Shown: positions 27,027-37,401 of the stretch, piece by piece
How positions within the stretch are numbered: the stretch's first letter is position 1
How the letters are laid out: every line of letters starts with the position of its first letter
Origin: Candidatus Methanomethylophilaceae archaeon
Lineage (GTDB): Archaea; Thermoplasmatota; Thermoplasmata; Methanomassiliicoccales; Methanomethylophilaceae
DNA length: 64,000 nucleotides
Direction of reading: 5' to 3'
Assembly (NCBI GenBank): GCA_017519045.1
Contig: JAFWTC010000022.1
Coordinates: 1-64,000 of the forward strand
Notes under the pieces: model-generated
The model's database searches: none
What the model saw: the letters and a program-made list of their open reading frames with translations, nothing else
What the model was told of the DNA's origin: nothing
Made by a program: the position numbers and the translations under genes

Positions 27027-30000
27027 TCATTCCTCGTATTCCCTCTTGTACAATTTGCGGTGACGGAGCACCATGTACGTCGCCATGACGACGGAGGCTG
27101 CGATGAACGCGATCGCCAAAGCGAGGGCGTTCTTCTCCACCCATCCCTCCTCGGGGACCGCTCCGGTCTGATCCTTGGTCACGTCCAGCCTGTTGAGGCT
27201 CCTCTCGACGACCTTCCCGTCCTTGTTCGTCACTGAGAGGCCGATCTTCTCCAACTGTATCTCCAGGGCGTCCCCCCTCTTGAGGTCCACAGACGCCTTC
27301 CTGACGTCGATCTCCGCATCGCCGTAGGAGTCCAGGACCGTGGTCCCGTCCTTGCCGTACAACGTCATTCCGCTTGACGACATGAGCAGCCTGGCTTCTG
27401 CGCTGAAATCGTCGTTCTTGATCGCCGGGACTATAGCGAGTATGCCCTGCTCCTTTGGATCATACCCGTCAACGTGCAGGGCTCCGTTCGTCAGGGAGAC
27501 GACGGAATCCTCGCTGACCATTTTGAATTCGATGTCGTAGTATTCGAAAGACATCGTCCAGGGCATGAACAGGTTCACGGAGAATCCCACGTCCTTTCCG
27601 AAATCGGCCTCGAATCCTCCTGAGACCTCGTCGGTGCTGCACGTGAGACGGACGATCCCGTTCTCGCCGTTCACGACGGTGTTGTCCGAGAGCACCAGGG
27701 AATGTCCGATGGATGTGACCTTGCCGACGAGAGATGTGACGTCATTGTACTCGGAGTATCCGATGGAGAGGACGACGTTCACGTATTTCGGAGAGGTTTC
27801 CGACATCTTCTCGTTGGTAAGCGAGATGAACTCCTTCTCTTTGCCGTATTCCAAGCGGATGCTCTCGTTGGACAGGGTGACCTCCGCATGCGTCTCCTCG
27901 GAGAAATCCACCCCGTAAAGGAACGCGTCTATGCATTCCGTAAGGGACCCTTGGGAGACCATGACGATCTCGGAGGATCCGGAGCGGATGCTGACCGTTC
28001 CCTTCTTCAGGTCCATGGACGTGGCCATGTCCTCGAACGTCAGAGACATCACGTTCTGCCCGACCGCGCTCTTGCTCAAGGCGGCGCCCAGCCCGGAGAC
28101 GAGGATTTCGTATTCCCCGTCCGCATCGATGTCTAGGGAGGCGTGCGAGGCGCCGATGTCCATGCTGTCGCCGCAGTCCAGAAGCTGCTGGACGGTCAGG
28201 GTCCCTTCCCTTTCGATGATGTCGTAGGCGGCTCCGATGTCGAATCCGCCCACATCGGACGAAAGGTCGTCCAGGACTGCCTTCAGTTGGGACGACTTGC
28301 TCGTGGAATACGGGATGCTCAGGAACCTTCCGGAGGATTCTCCGTCGATATGGGCCTCCACGACGGTAGTGTACCCGGAGGCGTCCAGCCTTCCGCTGAC
28401 AGTGGTCTGGTCGTTGTAAGAGGAATGGATCATCCTCAGGTCGAGACGGACCGGGGATCCGGCAGGATCGTCTTTAGACGTGAACGACAGGGAGTATGAT
28501 CCGCCGTCCTTGTCCACCCTTAGGTCGAGCCATCCGCTCTTCAGGGACAGATCTGCGTCGGCGTCCTTCTCGAACTTCATGCCGTCGAGGACCAGGTCCA
28601 CCAGCTCCGAGAACTCGACGTCCGAGGACAGCGACAATTCGGTGGATGCGGCCCGGATGTCTACCGCCATATCCTCGAGGGGGACGGAGGCCTTGGCATT
28701 CTCCATGACGAAGGCGATGACCGCCAGCCCGTCCACGTTCCTGGAGAGGCCGGCGCTGGCATCGTCCAACACGACATCGGATTCGCCGTCCCCGTCCCAT
28801 TCCACTTCCGCATGTCTCGTAGAGAGCTCTATCGAATCGCAATGGTCGAGTACCTGCTGGATGCTTAGCCCTCCATCATCGTAGACCTGCAGGAGGTACG
28901 ATATCTCCAGTCCCTTGACGTCAAGGGCGGGGCCGTTTGCCATGAGGCGGAGGTCGTCCCCTTTCAGCGGCAGTTTCCCGCGATGCAGGCCGCGGCTCTC
29001 GAATTCCAATACGTATCCTTCGGCGTCGGCATCCAAGTCCAGAAGGGTCTTCGAAGCGGCCTCGACGTTCTGCAGGGATGCCTTCAAGGTCATAACGGAT
29101 GTGCCCGGGCCGCCGTCCTCCGAAAGTGACAGGGAAACGGATTCGCTGGAATAGGACATGACGGCCCATGTCAGGAAAGCCTCGGCATCCATACGGACGT
29201 CGGATTCGAACTCCAGTCCGTTCTCGATGATGTCCGCGATTTCGGAGAACGGCGCATCGGATGCGAAGTTCGCCTTCACGGAGGAGGATTCCAGCTCCAT
29301 TGCGCCGTCCTCCACGTCAGCGGACAGGGACAGGCGGCTCGATTCGAATTGAAACGAGCTTTCCGGAACTGTTCCGATTCTCAGCACCGGCCTCTCGGCG
29401 TTCAGGGTGAGATTTTTATCTCCATCAGTATGGACGTCCAGGCCCTTCGCGGCGAACTCCAAGGACTTGCAGCAGTCCAGCATCTCGGGGGCGATCGTCC
29501 CCTTGTCGTCGTAGATGGAGGCTATGGCGCCCAAGTCTGCCTCCGATACGTTCAGGGACGGGCCGGAAGCGGTCAGGTCGAGGCTGCCGTCAGCGCTCGT
29601 GGCCTTGGCGGTCATTACATGTTCCTCGGCCTTCACGTTCAAATCGAGAAGCGTTCTGGAGGATGCCTTGTAATACGACAAGGATGCGGCGACGGTCACA
29701 AGCGATTCTTGATCCGCTTCCGAGACCGATATCGACGCGGTCTCCCCGGAGTAGGTAGCTTCAAGATCATCCAAGCTCGCCTCCATTGACATCTTCGCAT
29801 CATATCCGAGCTTGAGCCCGTCCTTGAAGACGGCCAGAAGGTCGCTGAACGGCGCTCCTGAAGTCAGATGGGCGGACGACGCCCCCGCGCTGACATCCAG
29901 CACCCCGTCGTCGAAGGGGGCATGGGCCGTAAGCGAGCCGCATTTCGCCGAGGCGGTGTACCTGCCGGAAGAATCTGTCTTTACCTCAGCAGATGCGAAC

Positions 30001-33000
30001 TCGAACCTGAGATCTCCACGTTCGAATTCGGCGGAGGAGGCTTTCGCGGTTACGCTTTCCGCGTTGTCCAGAAGCGTGGCGATATCGAAGTCCTTCGACT
30101 CGAGCATGGGGCGTATCGCTTCCAGGTTCACGTCCTCGAGCTTCAGCTCCGGGTCGGATGCGGACGCCTCCATATCCGCGCTCTTTGCCGACACCTCGTA
30201 TCCTAGGGCGGACAGCCCGGCGTCCAGAACCGACTTGGACCATCTTTCGGAGTGCTCGAGAGATAGCTCCACGGACAGGACGGAGGACTCGCTCCCTGAG
30301 ACCACGATGCCGGTGGACCCGGCCGCATAGTCGGCTTCGGCGCCGGCAAGCTCTGCATCCAGGTCGATTGATGCGTCGGAATCGAATTCGAAGCCGTTTT
30401 CGTAGATCTTCTGTAGCTTTTCGAACGTCAGGTCGGATGAGAGGGATGCCTTTGCGGATGCCGCTTTCAGCTCCAACCTGCCGTCATCCGTCGGAACGGA
30501 AACGGACAGGCGGCCCGAGGCGAGCTTCAAGGAGCTTCCGGGATTCGACCTCGTTTCCAAGGTCAGTTCCTCGGCATTCAGGCTGACGTCCTTCTCTCCG
30601 GTCGTCAAGACCTCTAGGCTTGAGGTGGAGATTCCAAGGGATCTGCAGGAGTCCAGCATCTTCAGGGTGAACGTTCCGCTCTCATCGTAAGCGGAGATGA
30701 TCGCATCCAGGTCTGCCTCCGTCGCCTCGATATGCGGGTCGGACGCATCCACATTGGTCGAACCGTCTCCGGAGTCATTCGCTTCCATGGTGACGTCGTA
30801 TCCGTCGGCGTCCAGTTTCAGATCCAACAGCGTTCTGGAATCGGCTTCGACATGTTTCAGAGACGCCTCGACAGTCGCCACGGACGTGCCTGTTCCGCCT
30901 TTTTCAACGAGCGACAAGGATACGGATTCGCTGGAATAGGACACGGCGGCCCCTGTTAGTAAAGCCTCGGCATCCATCCCGACGTCGGATTCGAACTTCA
31001 GTCCGTTCTTGAACGCATCCAGGACGGTTCTGAACGAAGAGTCGGAGGTGAAGCGGGCAGATACGGCCCCGGCATCGGCATCCAGCATTCCATTGTCGGA
31101 AGGGACGTGCGCCGAGAGGGATCCGCATTCCGCCGAGGCCGTGTACCTGCCGGAGGAGTCTGTCTTTATCTCAGCAGACGCGAGTTCGACCCTAAGGTCG
31201 CTGCGCTCCAATTCGGCGGAGGAGGCCTTCACAGTCACGCTTTCCGTATTGTCCAGAATCGTGGCGATGTCGAAGTCACCGGATTCGACCATGGGGCGGA
31301 CGGCATCCGCGTCCATGTCCTTCAGTTCCAATTCCGGATCGGATGCTGACATTTCCAGGTCGTTCTTCGCGCTCTTCACCGAAATCCCGTACCCGGGGGC
31401 GGACAGCTCCGCGCTCAGCAGCGTCTTCGCCCATCTTTCGGAGTGCTCGAACGACAGCTCTGCAAACAGGGCTGACGGCTCTTCCCCCGAGATCACTACA
31501 TGCGCGGCGTCGCTGTCATAGTCCAGATGCGCTCCCGTCAGGCGCGCCTCGACGTCTATGCTAGCATCCGAGTCGAATTCGAAGCCGTCGTCATAGGCCT
31601 CTTGGAGCTTCTTGAAAGACTGGTCGGAGGAGAGGGACAACGATACGGACGCGGCTTTCGCCTCGAAATCGCCGCCCTCTATCGGAACCGCGATGTCAAT
31701 ACGGCCGGAATTGACGGAAACGCTGTGCCTTACGGTCGAATTCGATTCTATCCTCAAGTCTTTGAATGTCGCGTGGACGTCGTCGTAGTCCACCGCGGCG
31801 GATTCCGCTGCCACTACGATCCTTTCCGTGCCGTCCATTATGTCGGCGGGACCGATCTGTTTTGCTTCCTCGTGGATCCTGGCGAGGTCCATGTCCTCCA
31901 GAGTAGCTTCCGGATTGGACAGGACGATATTCAGAGACGATCCCTTTTCGTAATCGTGCACTTCGACGGTGATCCTGTATCCCGAAGCGGAGAAGTCTCC
32001 GTCCAGAAGGGTGGAGTCTTTGTAGGTCGTGTGCCTGACCGACAGGTCCAGCTCCATCGCAACCGCGGCGGAGGAGGTCTTCTTGCCGATGATGGAGACG
32101 GACTTGTCCGTTCCGGAGTAGTCGATGTCGACGCCATCGGTCTTCGCCTGCAGCGTCATCTCGGAATCGGCGGTGATCCTCGAGCCCGATTTCAGCGCAT
32201 CGATATATTCTGCAAGGGATCCGTCGGTCGAGAGGTATATCGTGGTTCTGCCGACATCGGCTTTTAGCGTCCCGTCTTCGAGCGCCATCGTTCCTTTGAG
32301 GCCATCGATGCTCAGAGTCAGGGTGCTCATCATTCTGCCGTCCTCCTCGAGGACCACGTCCAGGCCCCTCACGGCCATCTCGCGGCCGTCCTTGGCGTAG
32401 ACGGCGGAGGATATGTACGAATGGAGGCGCTGGCAGTTGTCCAGGAGCAGTTGGACGTCCATCGTCCCGGTTCTGGAGATTGCCTCGTACAGCCCTTTCA
32501 GGTCGAGGTTGTCGATCTCCAGCTCCAATCCGGATGCGTCCAAGCTTGAAGGAGCCCCGTCGAACGGTTCGATTTCTACTCTTATATTGGATACGGAGAC
32601 GTCCAGGTCCATCATGAGCGAGCTGCTCAGGCCGAACGAATCTATCACCAGCTCGGACGTGGAGATCTTGTAGCGGCCGTTCTCGTCCGTCCATTGGATC
32701 GTCAGGATATAGGACGTCGATCCGTTCCTTTTCATCACGACGGATGCGTCGGAGACGCCCTTCGTCGTCCCTTCGGCCAGGTTCTCGATCTTCACGGAGC
32801 GGGCGGTCACGTCGACCTCCTCGATGAGATCGGACGCGTCCGGCTCGGAATCGCCGGAGATTTCTGAATCTAGAATCTTGAACAGCACCGTCAGGTCGAA
32901 GGCCAGGCTCCAATCGATGTCGTCCACGGAGGTTCTGCTTTGGAGGGCGCCGTTCAAGCTTCTCTCGAAGACGGCATTGCCGATGTGCGAGGAGACGTGA

Positions 33001-33809
33001 AGGGTTCCGTCGTCGTCCAGGGACGAGTCCAGCCTGTCGAATCCAGACCAGAGGGAGGATCTGGTCAGGCCGCTCTCCTGGTAATGGGTGGACGTCTTCA
33101 CGCTTGAGACGTTCATGTCCTTGACGTAGACGTGTCCTTGCCCCTCGTCCTTGAGATAGAACGCCAGGTCTAGGGCATCCCCTGGGTCGTTCGACACCAT
33201 CGTCAAGGAGCTGGAGCTGACCAGCTTGTTTCCGTCGTACTTGTCCCTGGTAAGAGTCAGCTCGGAGAACCCCGTCTTGACGTCGGCGGTCCCCGGTCCG
33301 AACCTGACGAGGATGTTCGGGTCTTGCAAGGTCAGGGCGGAGTTTCCGTACGTCGCATGGACGCCATGGTCGGATCCGGAAGGCTCGAAGCCGAGGCTCA
33401 ACGTGCCGGAAAGGGGCTTGAAATCCAGCCTTATGGTTCCTTCGAACGTGATCGCGACGTCCTCCGTGGATTTCGGAAGCGTCACCGTGCCAATCGACAG
33501 CGGCCTTCCGCCTTCGAACACGACGCTCCCACCGGAGCTGGATATCGATGCCGACCCTATGGCGGCCATCTTGGAGCCTTGTCCGATCTCCAGCGTATGA
33601 TCCCGGATGTCGACGCTCGCTCCGTCGAGAATCAGTATGTCGGAGCCGCCCTCAATACGCAGGTCGCCGTCCAGGGCGGTGTCGCCCTTGACGATGACGA
33701 TTCCGTCTTCCGACGTTATGTCCGCATTCGCTTGTTCGAACGCGGCGGGCACGGCCGCCATCAGGGCCGTGGCAATCATCGCAATCAGGATCGCATGGAC
33801 TGTCCTCAT
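27027..33809 (-). CDS. giant repeat-containing surface protein, C-terminally anchored
   Basis: A 2,260-residue protein with an N-terminal signal peptide (about residues 1-29), a beta-rich segment, then about ten degenerate repeats of about 198 residues (595 bp). Each has recognisable pieces such as DLELDALK/EFDSDASID, SERWAKTLL, LDNCESVTVKASSAE and SDSSFRTVLDAFKNGL. It ends in one transmembrane helix (ALALAIAFIAASVVMATYMVL) and a basic cytoplasmic tail, so it is probably displayed outside the cell. Strongly acidic (Asp/Ser-rich). Its ATG overlaps the TGA of the MFS gene upstream (ATGA). It contains no CGA codon in 2,260 codons. Adhesion or a cell-envelope role is plausible but unproven. Confidence 0.85.
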   Translation of the reverse strand: MRTVHAILIAMIATALMAAVPAAFEQANADITSEDGIVIVKGDTALDGDLRIEGGSDILILDGASVDIRDHTLEIGQGSKMAAIGSASISSSGGSVVFEGGRPLSIGTVTLPKSTEDVAITFEGTIRLDFKPLSGTLSLGFEPSGSDHGVHATYGNSALTLQDPNILVRFGPGTADVKTGFSELTLTRDKYDGNKLVSSSSLTMVSNDPGDALDLAFYLKDEGQGHVYVKDMNVSSVKTSTHYQESGLTRSSLWSGFDRLDSSLDDDGTLHVSSHIGNAVFERSLNGALQSRTSVDDIDWSLAFDLTVLFKILDSEISGDSEPDASDLIEEVDVTARSVKIENLAEGTTKGVSDASVVMKRNGSTSYILTIQWTDENGRYKISTSELVIDSFGLSSSLMMDLDVSVSNIRVEIEPFDGAPSSLDASGLELEIDNLDLKGLYEAISRTGTMDVQLLLDNCQRLHSYISSAVYAKDGREMAVRGLDVVLEEDGRMMSTLTLSIDGLKGTMALEDGTLKADVGRTTIYLSTDGSLAEYIDALKSGSRITADSEMTLQAKTDGVDIDYSGTDKSVSIIGKKTSSAAVAMELDLSVRHTTYKDSTLLDGDFSASGYRITVEVHDYEKGSSLNIVLSNPEATLEDMDLARIHEEAKQIGPADIMDGTERIVVAAESAAVDYDDVHATFKDLRIESNSTVRHSVSVNSGRIDIAVPIEGGDFEAKAASVSLSLSSDQSFKKLQEAYDDGFEFDSDASIDVEARLTGAHLDYDSDAAHVVISGEEPSALFAELSFEHSERWAKTLLSAELSAPGYGISVKSAKNDLEMSASDPELELKDMDADAVRPMVESGDFDIATILDNTESVTVKASSAELERSDLRVELASAEIKTDSSGRYTASAECGSLSAHVPSDNGMLDADAGAVSARFTSDSSFRTVLDAFKNGLKFESDVGMDAEALLTGAAVSYSSESVSLSLVEKGGTGTSVATVEASLKHVEADSRTLLDLKLDADGYDVTMEANDSGDGSTNVDASDPHIEATEADLDAIISAYDESGTFTLKMLDSCRSLGISTSSLEVLTTGEKDVSLNAEELTLETRSNPGSSLKLASGRLSVSVPTDDGRLELKAASAKASLSSDLTFEKLQKIYENGFEFDSDASIDLDAELAGAEADYAAGSTGIVVSGSESSVLSVELSLEHSERWSKSVLDAGLSALGYEVSAKSADMEASASDPELKLEDVNLEAIRPMLESKDFDIATLLDNAESVTAKASSAEFERGDLRFEFASAEVKTDSSGRYTASAKCGSLTAHAPFDDGVLDVSAGASSAHLTSGAPFSDLLAVFKDGLKLGYDAKMSMEASLDDLEATYSGETASISVSEADQESLVTVAASLSYYKASSRTLLDLNVKAEEHVMTAKATSADGSLDLTASGPSLNVSEADLGAIASIYDDKGTIAPEMLDCCKSLEFAAKGLDVHTDGDKNLTLNAERPVLRIGTVPESSFQFESSRLSLSADVEDGAMELESSSVKANFASDAPFSEIADIIENGLEFESDVRMDAEAFLTWAVMSYSSESVSLSLSEDGGPGTSVMTLKASLQNVEAASKTLLDLDADAEGYVLEFESRGLHRGKLPLKGDDLRLMANGPALDVKGLEISYLLQVYDDGGLSIQQVLDHCDSIELSTRHAEVEWDGDGESDVVLDDASAGLSRNVDGLAVIAFVMENAKASVPLEDMAVDIRAASTELSLSSDVEFSELVDLVLDGMKFEKDADADLSLKSGWLDLRVDKDGGSYSLSFTSKDDPAGSPVRLDLRMIHSSYNDQTTVSGRLDASGYTTVVEAHIDGESSGRFLSIPYSTSKSSQLKAVLDDLSSDVGGFDIGAAYDIIEREGTLTVQQLLDCGDSMDIGASHASLDIDADGEYEILVSGLGAALSKSAVGQNVMSLTFEDMATSMDLKKGTVSIRSGSSEIVMVSQGSLTECIDAFLYGVDFSEETHAEVTLSNESIRLEYGKEKEFISLTNEKMSETSPKYVNVVLSIGYSEYNDVTSLVGKVTSIGHSLVLSDNTVVNGENGIVRLTCSTDEVSGGFEADFGKDVGFSVNLFMPWTMSFEYYDIEFKMVSEDSVVSLTNGALHVDGYDPKEQGILAIVPAIKNDDFSAEARLLMSSSGMTLYGKDGTTVLDSYGDAEIDVRKASVDLKRGDALEIQLEKIGLSVTNKDGKVVERSLNRLDVTKDQTGAVPEEGWVEKNALALAIAFIAASVVMATYMVLRHRKLYKREYEE
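27027..33809 (-). repeat. tandem ~595-bp coding repeats, with ~1.19-kb higher-order copies
   Basis: Matching blocks recur at a spacing near 595 bp. For example GTGTACCTGCCGGA occurs near 29955 and 31141 (about 1,186 apart), GGAGTGCTCGA near 30250 and 31440, and AGCCTCGGCATCCAT near 29179 and 30964 (about 1,785 apart). Some alternate units are more alike than neighbours, suggesting duplication of two-unit blocks. The clearest copies lie between about 28.5 and 32.2 kb. Confidence 0.7.
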
Positions 33810-35320
33810 AGGGTCTTCCTCCTTCCGACCAGTAAAAGGGCCGTGGGTATCGCGACGATGACGAAGATCGCCGATCCGTACAGCAGGGCCTGGGCCATTC
33901 CCTCGGCGTAGACCTTCGCTATCTGGTCCGTCAGGCCCGGAAGCAGCTTCAGGAGCTCTTTGAGAGGGGTTATCAAGAGGTTTGCGAGGGTGCTGTCCGC
34001 AGGGATCTCGAACGGGAGTATCTCGTTCCAGTGCTCCAGGAAGGCGCTGAGCCTGGCCGTCATGTGCTGGTCCGTGACGTATTGGTAGAAGTTGTATCCG
34101 AGCCAAAGGGCGGCGGTGCGGGCCATTATGGCGAATCCCACGTATGCGCAGTTGTCGTCCTCGGTGGTCCTGTTCTGGATCGTGGCATTTAGCATGGAGA
34201 CCAGGCACCCTATGGCCAGGCCCAGGAGGTAAAGATGGATCGCGAACACGAAAGAGGGGTCGTCTTCCTGCACCAGCATCATCGACAGGAGGGCTATCGG
34301 CGTCAGGATGATGCTCAGCAGGAACCATATCAGGTGGCCGGTCCTGTCTATCTTCTTCGATATGGTTATGGCCGTGGTCGCCGCCCCCAGGACCAGGACG
34401 ATGAAGAACGGGGCCGCCTCCAGTATGGACATCTGGTAGGTGAAGAACGCTATCTTTATCATGGACCCCACCGCGGCCATGTCTATCATCCCCAGCAGGA
34501 TGATGAATATCAGGGACGCGGCGATGAGCCTCTTGTTGTCCAGCCTGCGATGGATGACGGAGTTCAGGTTGACGGTCTCCACCAGCACCAGCGCGACGAT
34601 GAGCATGCATAGGAAGGCGACCCCCATTAGGGCCTCCATGCTGAACACCCCCCAGTCGAGGTACAGCTTCTGGAGGAAATACACGAAGAACCCGACGAGG
34701 ACCATCATGATGATCGATCCGGGGTAGTCAGCCTTCTTCTTGCTCGGCTCCCCCTTGGACAGGAACTGGAGGGAGGGGTAGGTCACTATGGCCTGGAGCG
34801 CGGCCATCGCCCAGAAGGTGAGCTCCCAGCCCATCCCGTCGATTATGGCCTTCCCTAGGAACACGCCCACCAGCATCCCCAGCCCGAAGCCCAGGGACAT
34901 TATCCCGTTCGCGAGGTAGCGGAACTTGTGGTTCGGGACGTCGTAGTATATCTGCGCGATGCAGACGATTATGATTATGCCGGCGCCGAAGCCTTCGACG
35001 ATGCGGAAGAATATGAAGGCGCTCATGTCCGTGCTCATGGCGCATGCTATGGAGCCCATGATGAACAGCACGGACCCCAGGAGGTACGGCTTCTTCCGTC
35101 CCATGCTGTCGATGATGCTGGCGAACAGCCCCATCGCCGCGCATTCCCCGCCGACGAAAGCGGGGAAGGTCCAGGCGTAGCCCTTGGTGGGGAACGAGTT
35201 GAGATCGATCATGAGGTCCAGCGACAGTATCTGGGTGAACGTCGCCGGGACGCACACTATGAAGGTGCTGAACGACAGGAGCCACAGGCCCGGCATCGCT
35301 TTCTTGATTTCCGCATCCAT
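33806..35320 (-). CDS. MFS transporter (sugar-porter-like)
   Basis: A 504-residue MFS protein with about 12 helices plus a long C-terminal loop. The signatures DSMGRKKPYLLGS after helix 2 and the FRIVEGFGAG helix 4 segment are typical. Start ATG 35320 preferred to TTG 35326. It overlaps the giant surface-protein gene by 4 bases (ATGA), so they are translationally coupled and likely act together, for example in uptake or export at the cell surface (inference). It ends with TGA. Confidence 0.85.
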   Translation of the reverse strand: MDAEIKKAMPGLWLLSFSTFIVCVPATFTQILSLDLMIDLNSFPTKGYAWTFPAFVGGECAAMGLFASIIDSMGRKKPYLLGSVLFIMGSIACAMSTDMSAFIFFRIVEGFGAGIIIIVCIAQIYYDVPNHKFRYLANGIMSLGFGLGMLVGVFLGKAIIDGMGWELTFWAMAALQAIVTYPSLQFLSKGEPSKKKADYPGSIIMMVLVGFFVYFLQKLYLDWGVFSMEALMGVAFLCMLIVALVLVETVNLNSVIHRRLDNKRLIAASLIFIILLGMIDMAAVGSMIKIAFFTYQMSILEAAPFFIVLVLGAATTAITISKKIDRTGHLIWFLLSIILTPIALLSMMLVQEDDPSFVFAIHLYLLGLAIGCLVSMLNATIQNRTTEDDNCAYVGFAIMARTAALWLGYNFYQYVTDQHMTARLSAFLEHWNEILPFEIPADSTLANLLITPLKELLKLLPGLTDQIAKVYAEGMAQALLYGSAIFVIVAIPTALLLVGRRKTL

Positions 35321-35419
35321 CTGCAACCGGATGATTATCGCGAACGGCTTATTATAATTAATAATGGGGAAAGAACGGAAAAGCGGAAGGCGGGCCTATG
35401 CGCGGTCAGGGCGGCGTAA

Positions 35420-35443
35420 GGAGGGGGATGGCCCCCCGAAGTT
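35420..35443 (-). terminator. terminator after dapB
   Basis: GGGGGGCCATCCCCCTC on the minus strand directly after the dapB TGA, with no long T run. Confidence 0.35.
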
Positions 35444-36244
35444 TCACTGGAGGACGTCGGACATGTCGTAGACGACGCCCTTCTTCTGGGAGACCACCCA
35501 CTTGGCGGCCATGACGGCACCGCCGACGAAGATCTCCCTTGAGTGGGCCTGATGGCGGATCTCGATGCGCTCGGAGTTTCCGATGAACATCACCGTGTGG
35601 TCTCCGACGATGTCTCCGCCCCTGATCGAATGGATTCCGATCTCCTTTCCGCGGGGGCAGACGCCGTTCCTTCCGCAGACCAGGTCCTTGCCGCCCATCT
35701 CCTTGCTGATGATCTCGGCCGCGGTCATGGCGGTCCCGCTGGGAGCGTCCTTCTTCTGGTTGTGGTGCGCCTCTATGATCTCGACGTCGTAGTCGTTCCC
35801 GAGGTACGACGCAGCGTTCCTTATCAGCTTGAAGAACACGCCCACGCCGATGGAGTAGTTGGACGAGATGACTGCCGCCACCTTGTTCCTGGCCACGGCC
35901 TCGATTATGGACGTCCTCTGCTCGGCGGAGAGCCCGGTGGTCCCGATGATCAGGTTGACGCCCGCCGCCGCGGCGACCGGGGCGTTGGCGGCGGTGGCAG
36001 GCGCGACGGTGAAGTCGATCAGGACCTCGGTGCCGGAGCTCTTCAGCACGGCCGCCAGGTCCTTGGGGTCCGACACGGGGACGCCGATCGCCCCAGCGCC
36101 GGCCACTTCGCCGATGTCCTTCCCCACGTTGACCAGGTCGAAGGCGGCGGAGATCGTCATCCCTTCTGTCGCCAGCACGCGGCGCACTATCAGGGTGCCC
36201 ATCCTTCCGCAGGCTCCGACGAGGGCGACCTTGGTGTCGGTCAC
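35444..36244 (-). CDS. dapB: 4-hydroxy-tetrahydrodipicolinate reductase
   Basis: A 266-residue DapB of the diaminopimelate/lysine pathway. The dinucleotide motif VGACGRMGTLI is at residues about 7-17; the family motifs EIIEAHHNQKKDAPSGTA (catalytic His, Lys) and GIHSIRGGDIVGDH follow. Start GTG 36244. It ends with TGA. Confidence 0.93.
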   Translation of the reverse strand: MTDTKVALVGACGRMGTLIVRRVLATEGMTISAAFDLVNVGKDIGEVAGAGAIGVPVSDPKDLAAVLKSSGTEVLIDFTVAPATAANAPVAAAAGVNLIIGTTGLSAEQRTSIIEAVARNKVAAVISSNYSIGVGVFFKLIRNAASYLGNDYDVEIIEAHHNQKKDAPSGTAMTAAEIISKEMGGKDLVCGRNGVCPRGKEIGIHSIRGGDIVGDHTVMFIGNSERIEIRHQAHSREIFVGGAVMAAKWVVSQKKGVVYDMSDVLQ

Positions 36245-36308
36245 AGCCCTCCCTCCCAGGTCGTTGAATAATGATGGTTTTCCATGGCCCTTGTAATAGG
36301 AGGCGTCG

Positions 36309-37268
36309 TTAAACCGTTTTCTGTCCTTCTGTCGCGGAGGGGCGTATGACCGCTCCGGGAATCCAGGGGACGTCCCCGTCCAGCGTCGTCTGCGTCATGC
36401 CGTCCTTCGGGATCCCGTTCCCGCAGGGGTCGCGGAGGTAGAAGATGTTCTTGTTGCCGCATCCGGTGCTGAAGACGATGTTGTCCTCCTCCATGCGCCG
36501 GAGTATGCGCCTCACGTACTGCACCGAGAACATCGTGCTGTCTGCGATGGTGCTCGCGGACGCTCCTCTGCAAGCGCTGATGACGCTGACTATCTTCTTC
36601 GTCTTGGCCTCATAGCTGCAGGAGATGGAGCTTATCGCCGGAAGGTCCATGGTGAACGACCTCTCGTCGAAGGAGGCCATCGGCAGCTCCGGGGTCATCT
36701 TGTAGCGTTGCCTTATCGATGTGATCCCGTTCCCGTGGAACGAGAAGCCCTCAAGCATGCGGAAGACCTTGGCCATCTCGCGGTTGCGGATGTTCCCGAG
36801 GTCCTCGAACGTCGGCCTGTCAGGGGTCCAGATCCCTCCGGGCGACGTGATCCTCAGGCTGTTCCTGTCGGCTTTCACGGTCACCTGCCCCTCGTCCTCG
36901 TAGTCGCGGTGCACGTACGCGTTCACCATTGCCTCCCTCACGACGGCGCGGGGGAACCTCTCGACGGCGTACTTGTTGTCGGAGCGGCTTTTCCCGAGGC
37001 GCTCCAGGATCCCGAGGGCGTCGTAGTACTGCTTTATCACCGGGCCGTCGAGGACCACCGCGCAGCCGTTGTCCATCACCAGCCTCGTGCTCCAAGGGCA
37101 TTCGTCGGAGAGCATCAGGCCGAGGTTGCTGTAGCCGTCATCCGTCCTTATGTTCGTCACGCTCGCGTAGTTGGCGCGGATCCTTCCCCAGACGACGTCG
37201 TTCAGAAGCCCGAACGTCAGGTCCTGGTCAGGAGAACTGAGGCGGTCGAATGATTGATTCATGACCAT
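36309..37268 (-). CDS. ATP-binding transcriptional regulator (RecG-C/AlbA_2-like)
   Basis: A 319-residue protein. The HATPase_c_4 domain motif REAMVNAYVHRDYEDEGQVTV (residues about 111-131) and ITSPGGIWTPDRP are typical of Schlafen/AlbA_2-type regulators, with a C-terminal winged-helix-like part (ASTIADSTMFSVQYVRRILRRMEEDN). It may be an ATP-dependent regulator. No N-terminal AlbA_2 nuclease domain is obvious, so the protein may be shortened. It ends with TAA (36309-36311). Confidence 0.72.
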   Translation of the reverse strand: MVMNQSFDRLSSPDQDLTFGLLNDVVWGRIRANYASVTNIRTDDGYSNLGLMLSDECPWSTRLVMDNGCAVVLDGPVIKQYYDALGILERLGKSRSDNKYAVERFPRAVVREAMVNAYVHRDYEDEGQVTVKADRNSLRITSPGGIWTPDRPTFEDLGNIRNREMAKVFRMLEGFSFHGNGITSIRQRYKMTPELPMASFDERSFTMDLPAISSISCSYEAKTKKIVSVISACRGASASTIADSTMFSVQYVRRILRRMEEDNIVFSTGCGNKNIFYLRDPCGNGIPKDGMTQTTLDGDVPWIPGAVIRPSATEGQKTV

Positions 37269-37401
37269 GATTTCGTCGAAGAACGATTTATGCTGGATAC
37301 GAGTGATTTAAGGTTGTTAGTACAGGTCTGGATGCGTGGTTACACTTCTGATAGCGACCCGATAAATACCTTCCAGACTGATTCACCGGCCGGTGAACCA
37401 A

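Noticed and set aside
33812-34610. N-terminal extension of the giant repeat protein to 34610
   Set aside because: The signal peptide begins at ATG 33809; the upstream open frame is antisense-like and overlaps the MFS gene.
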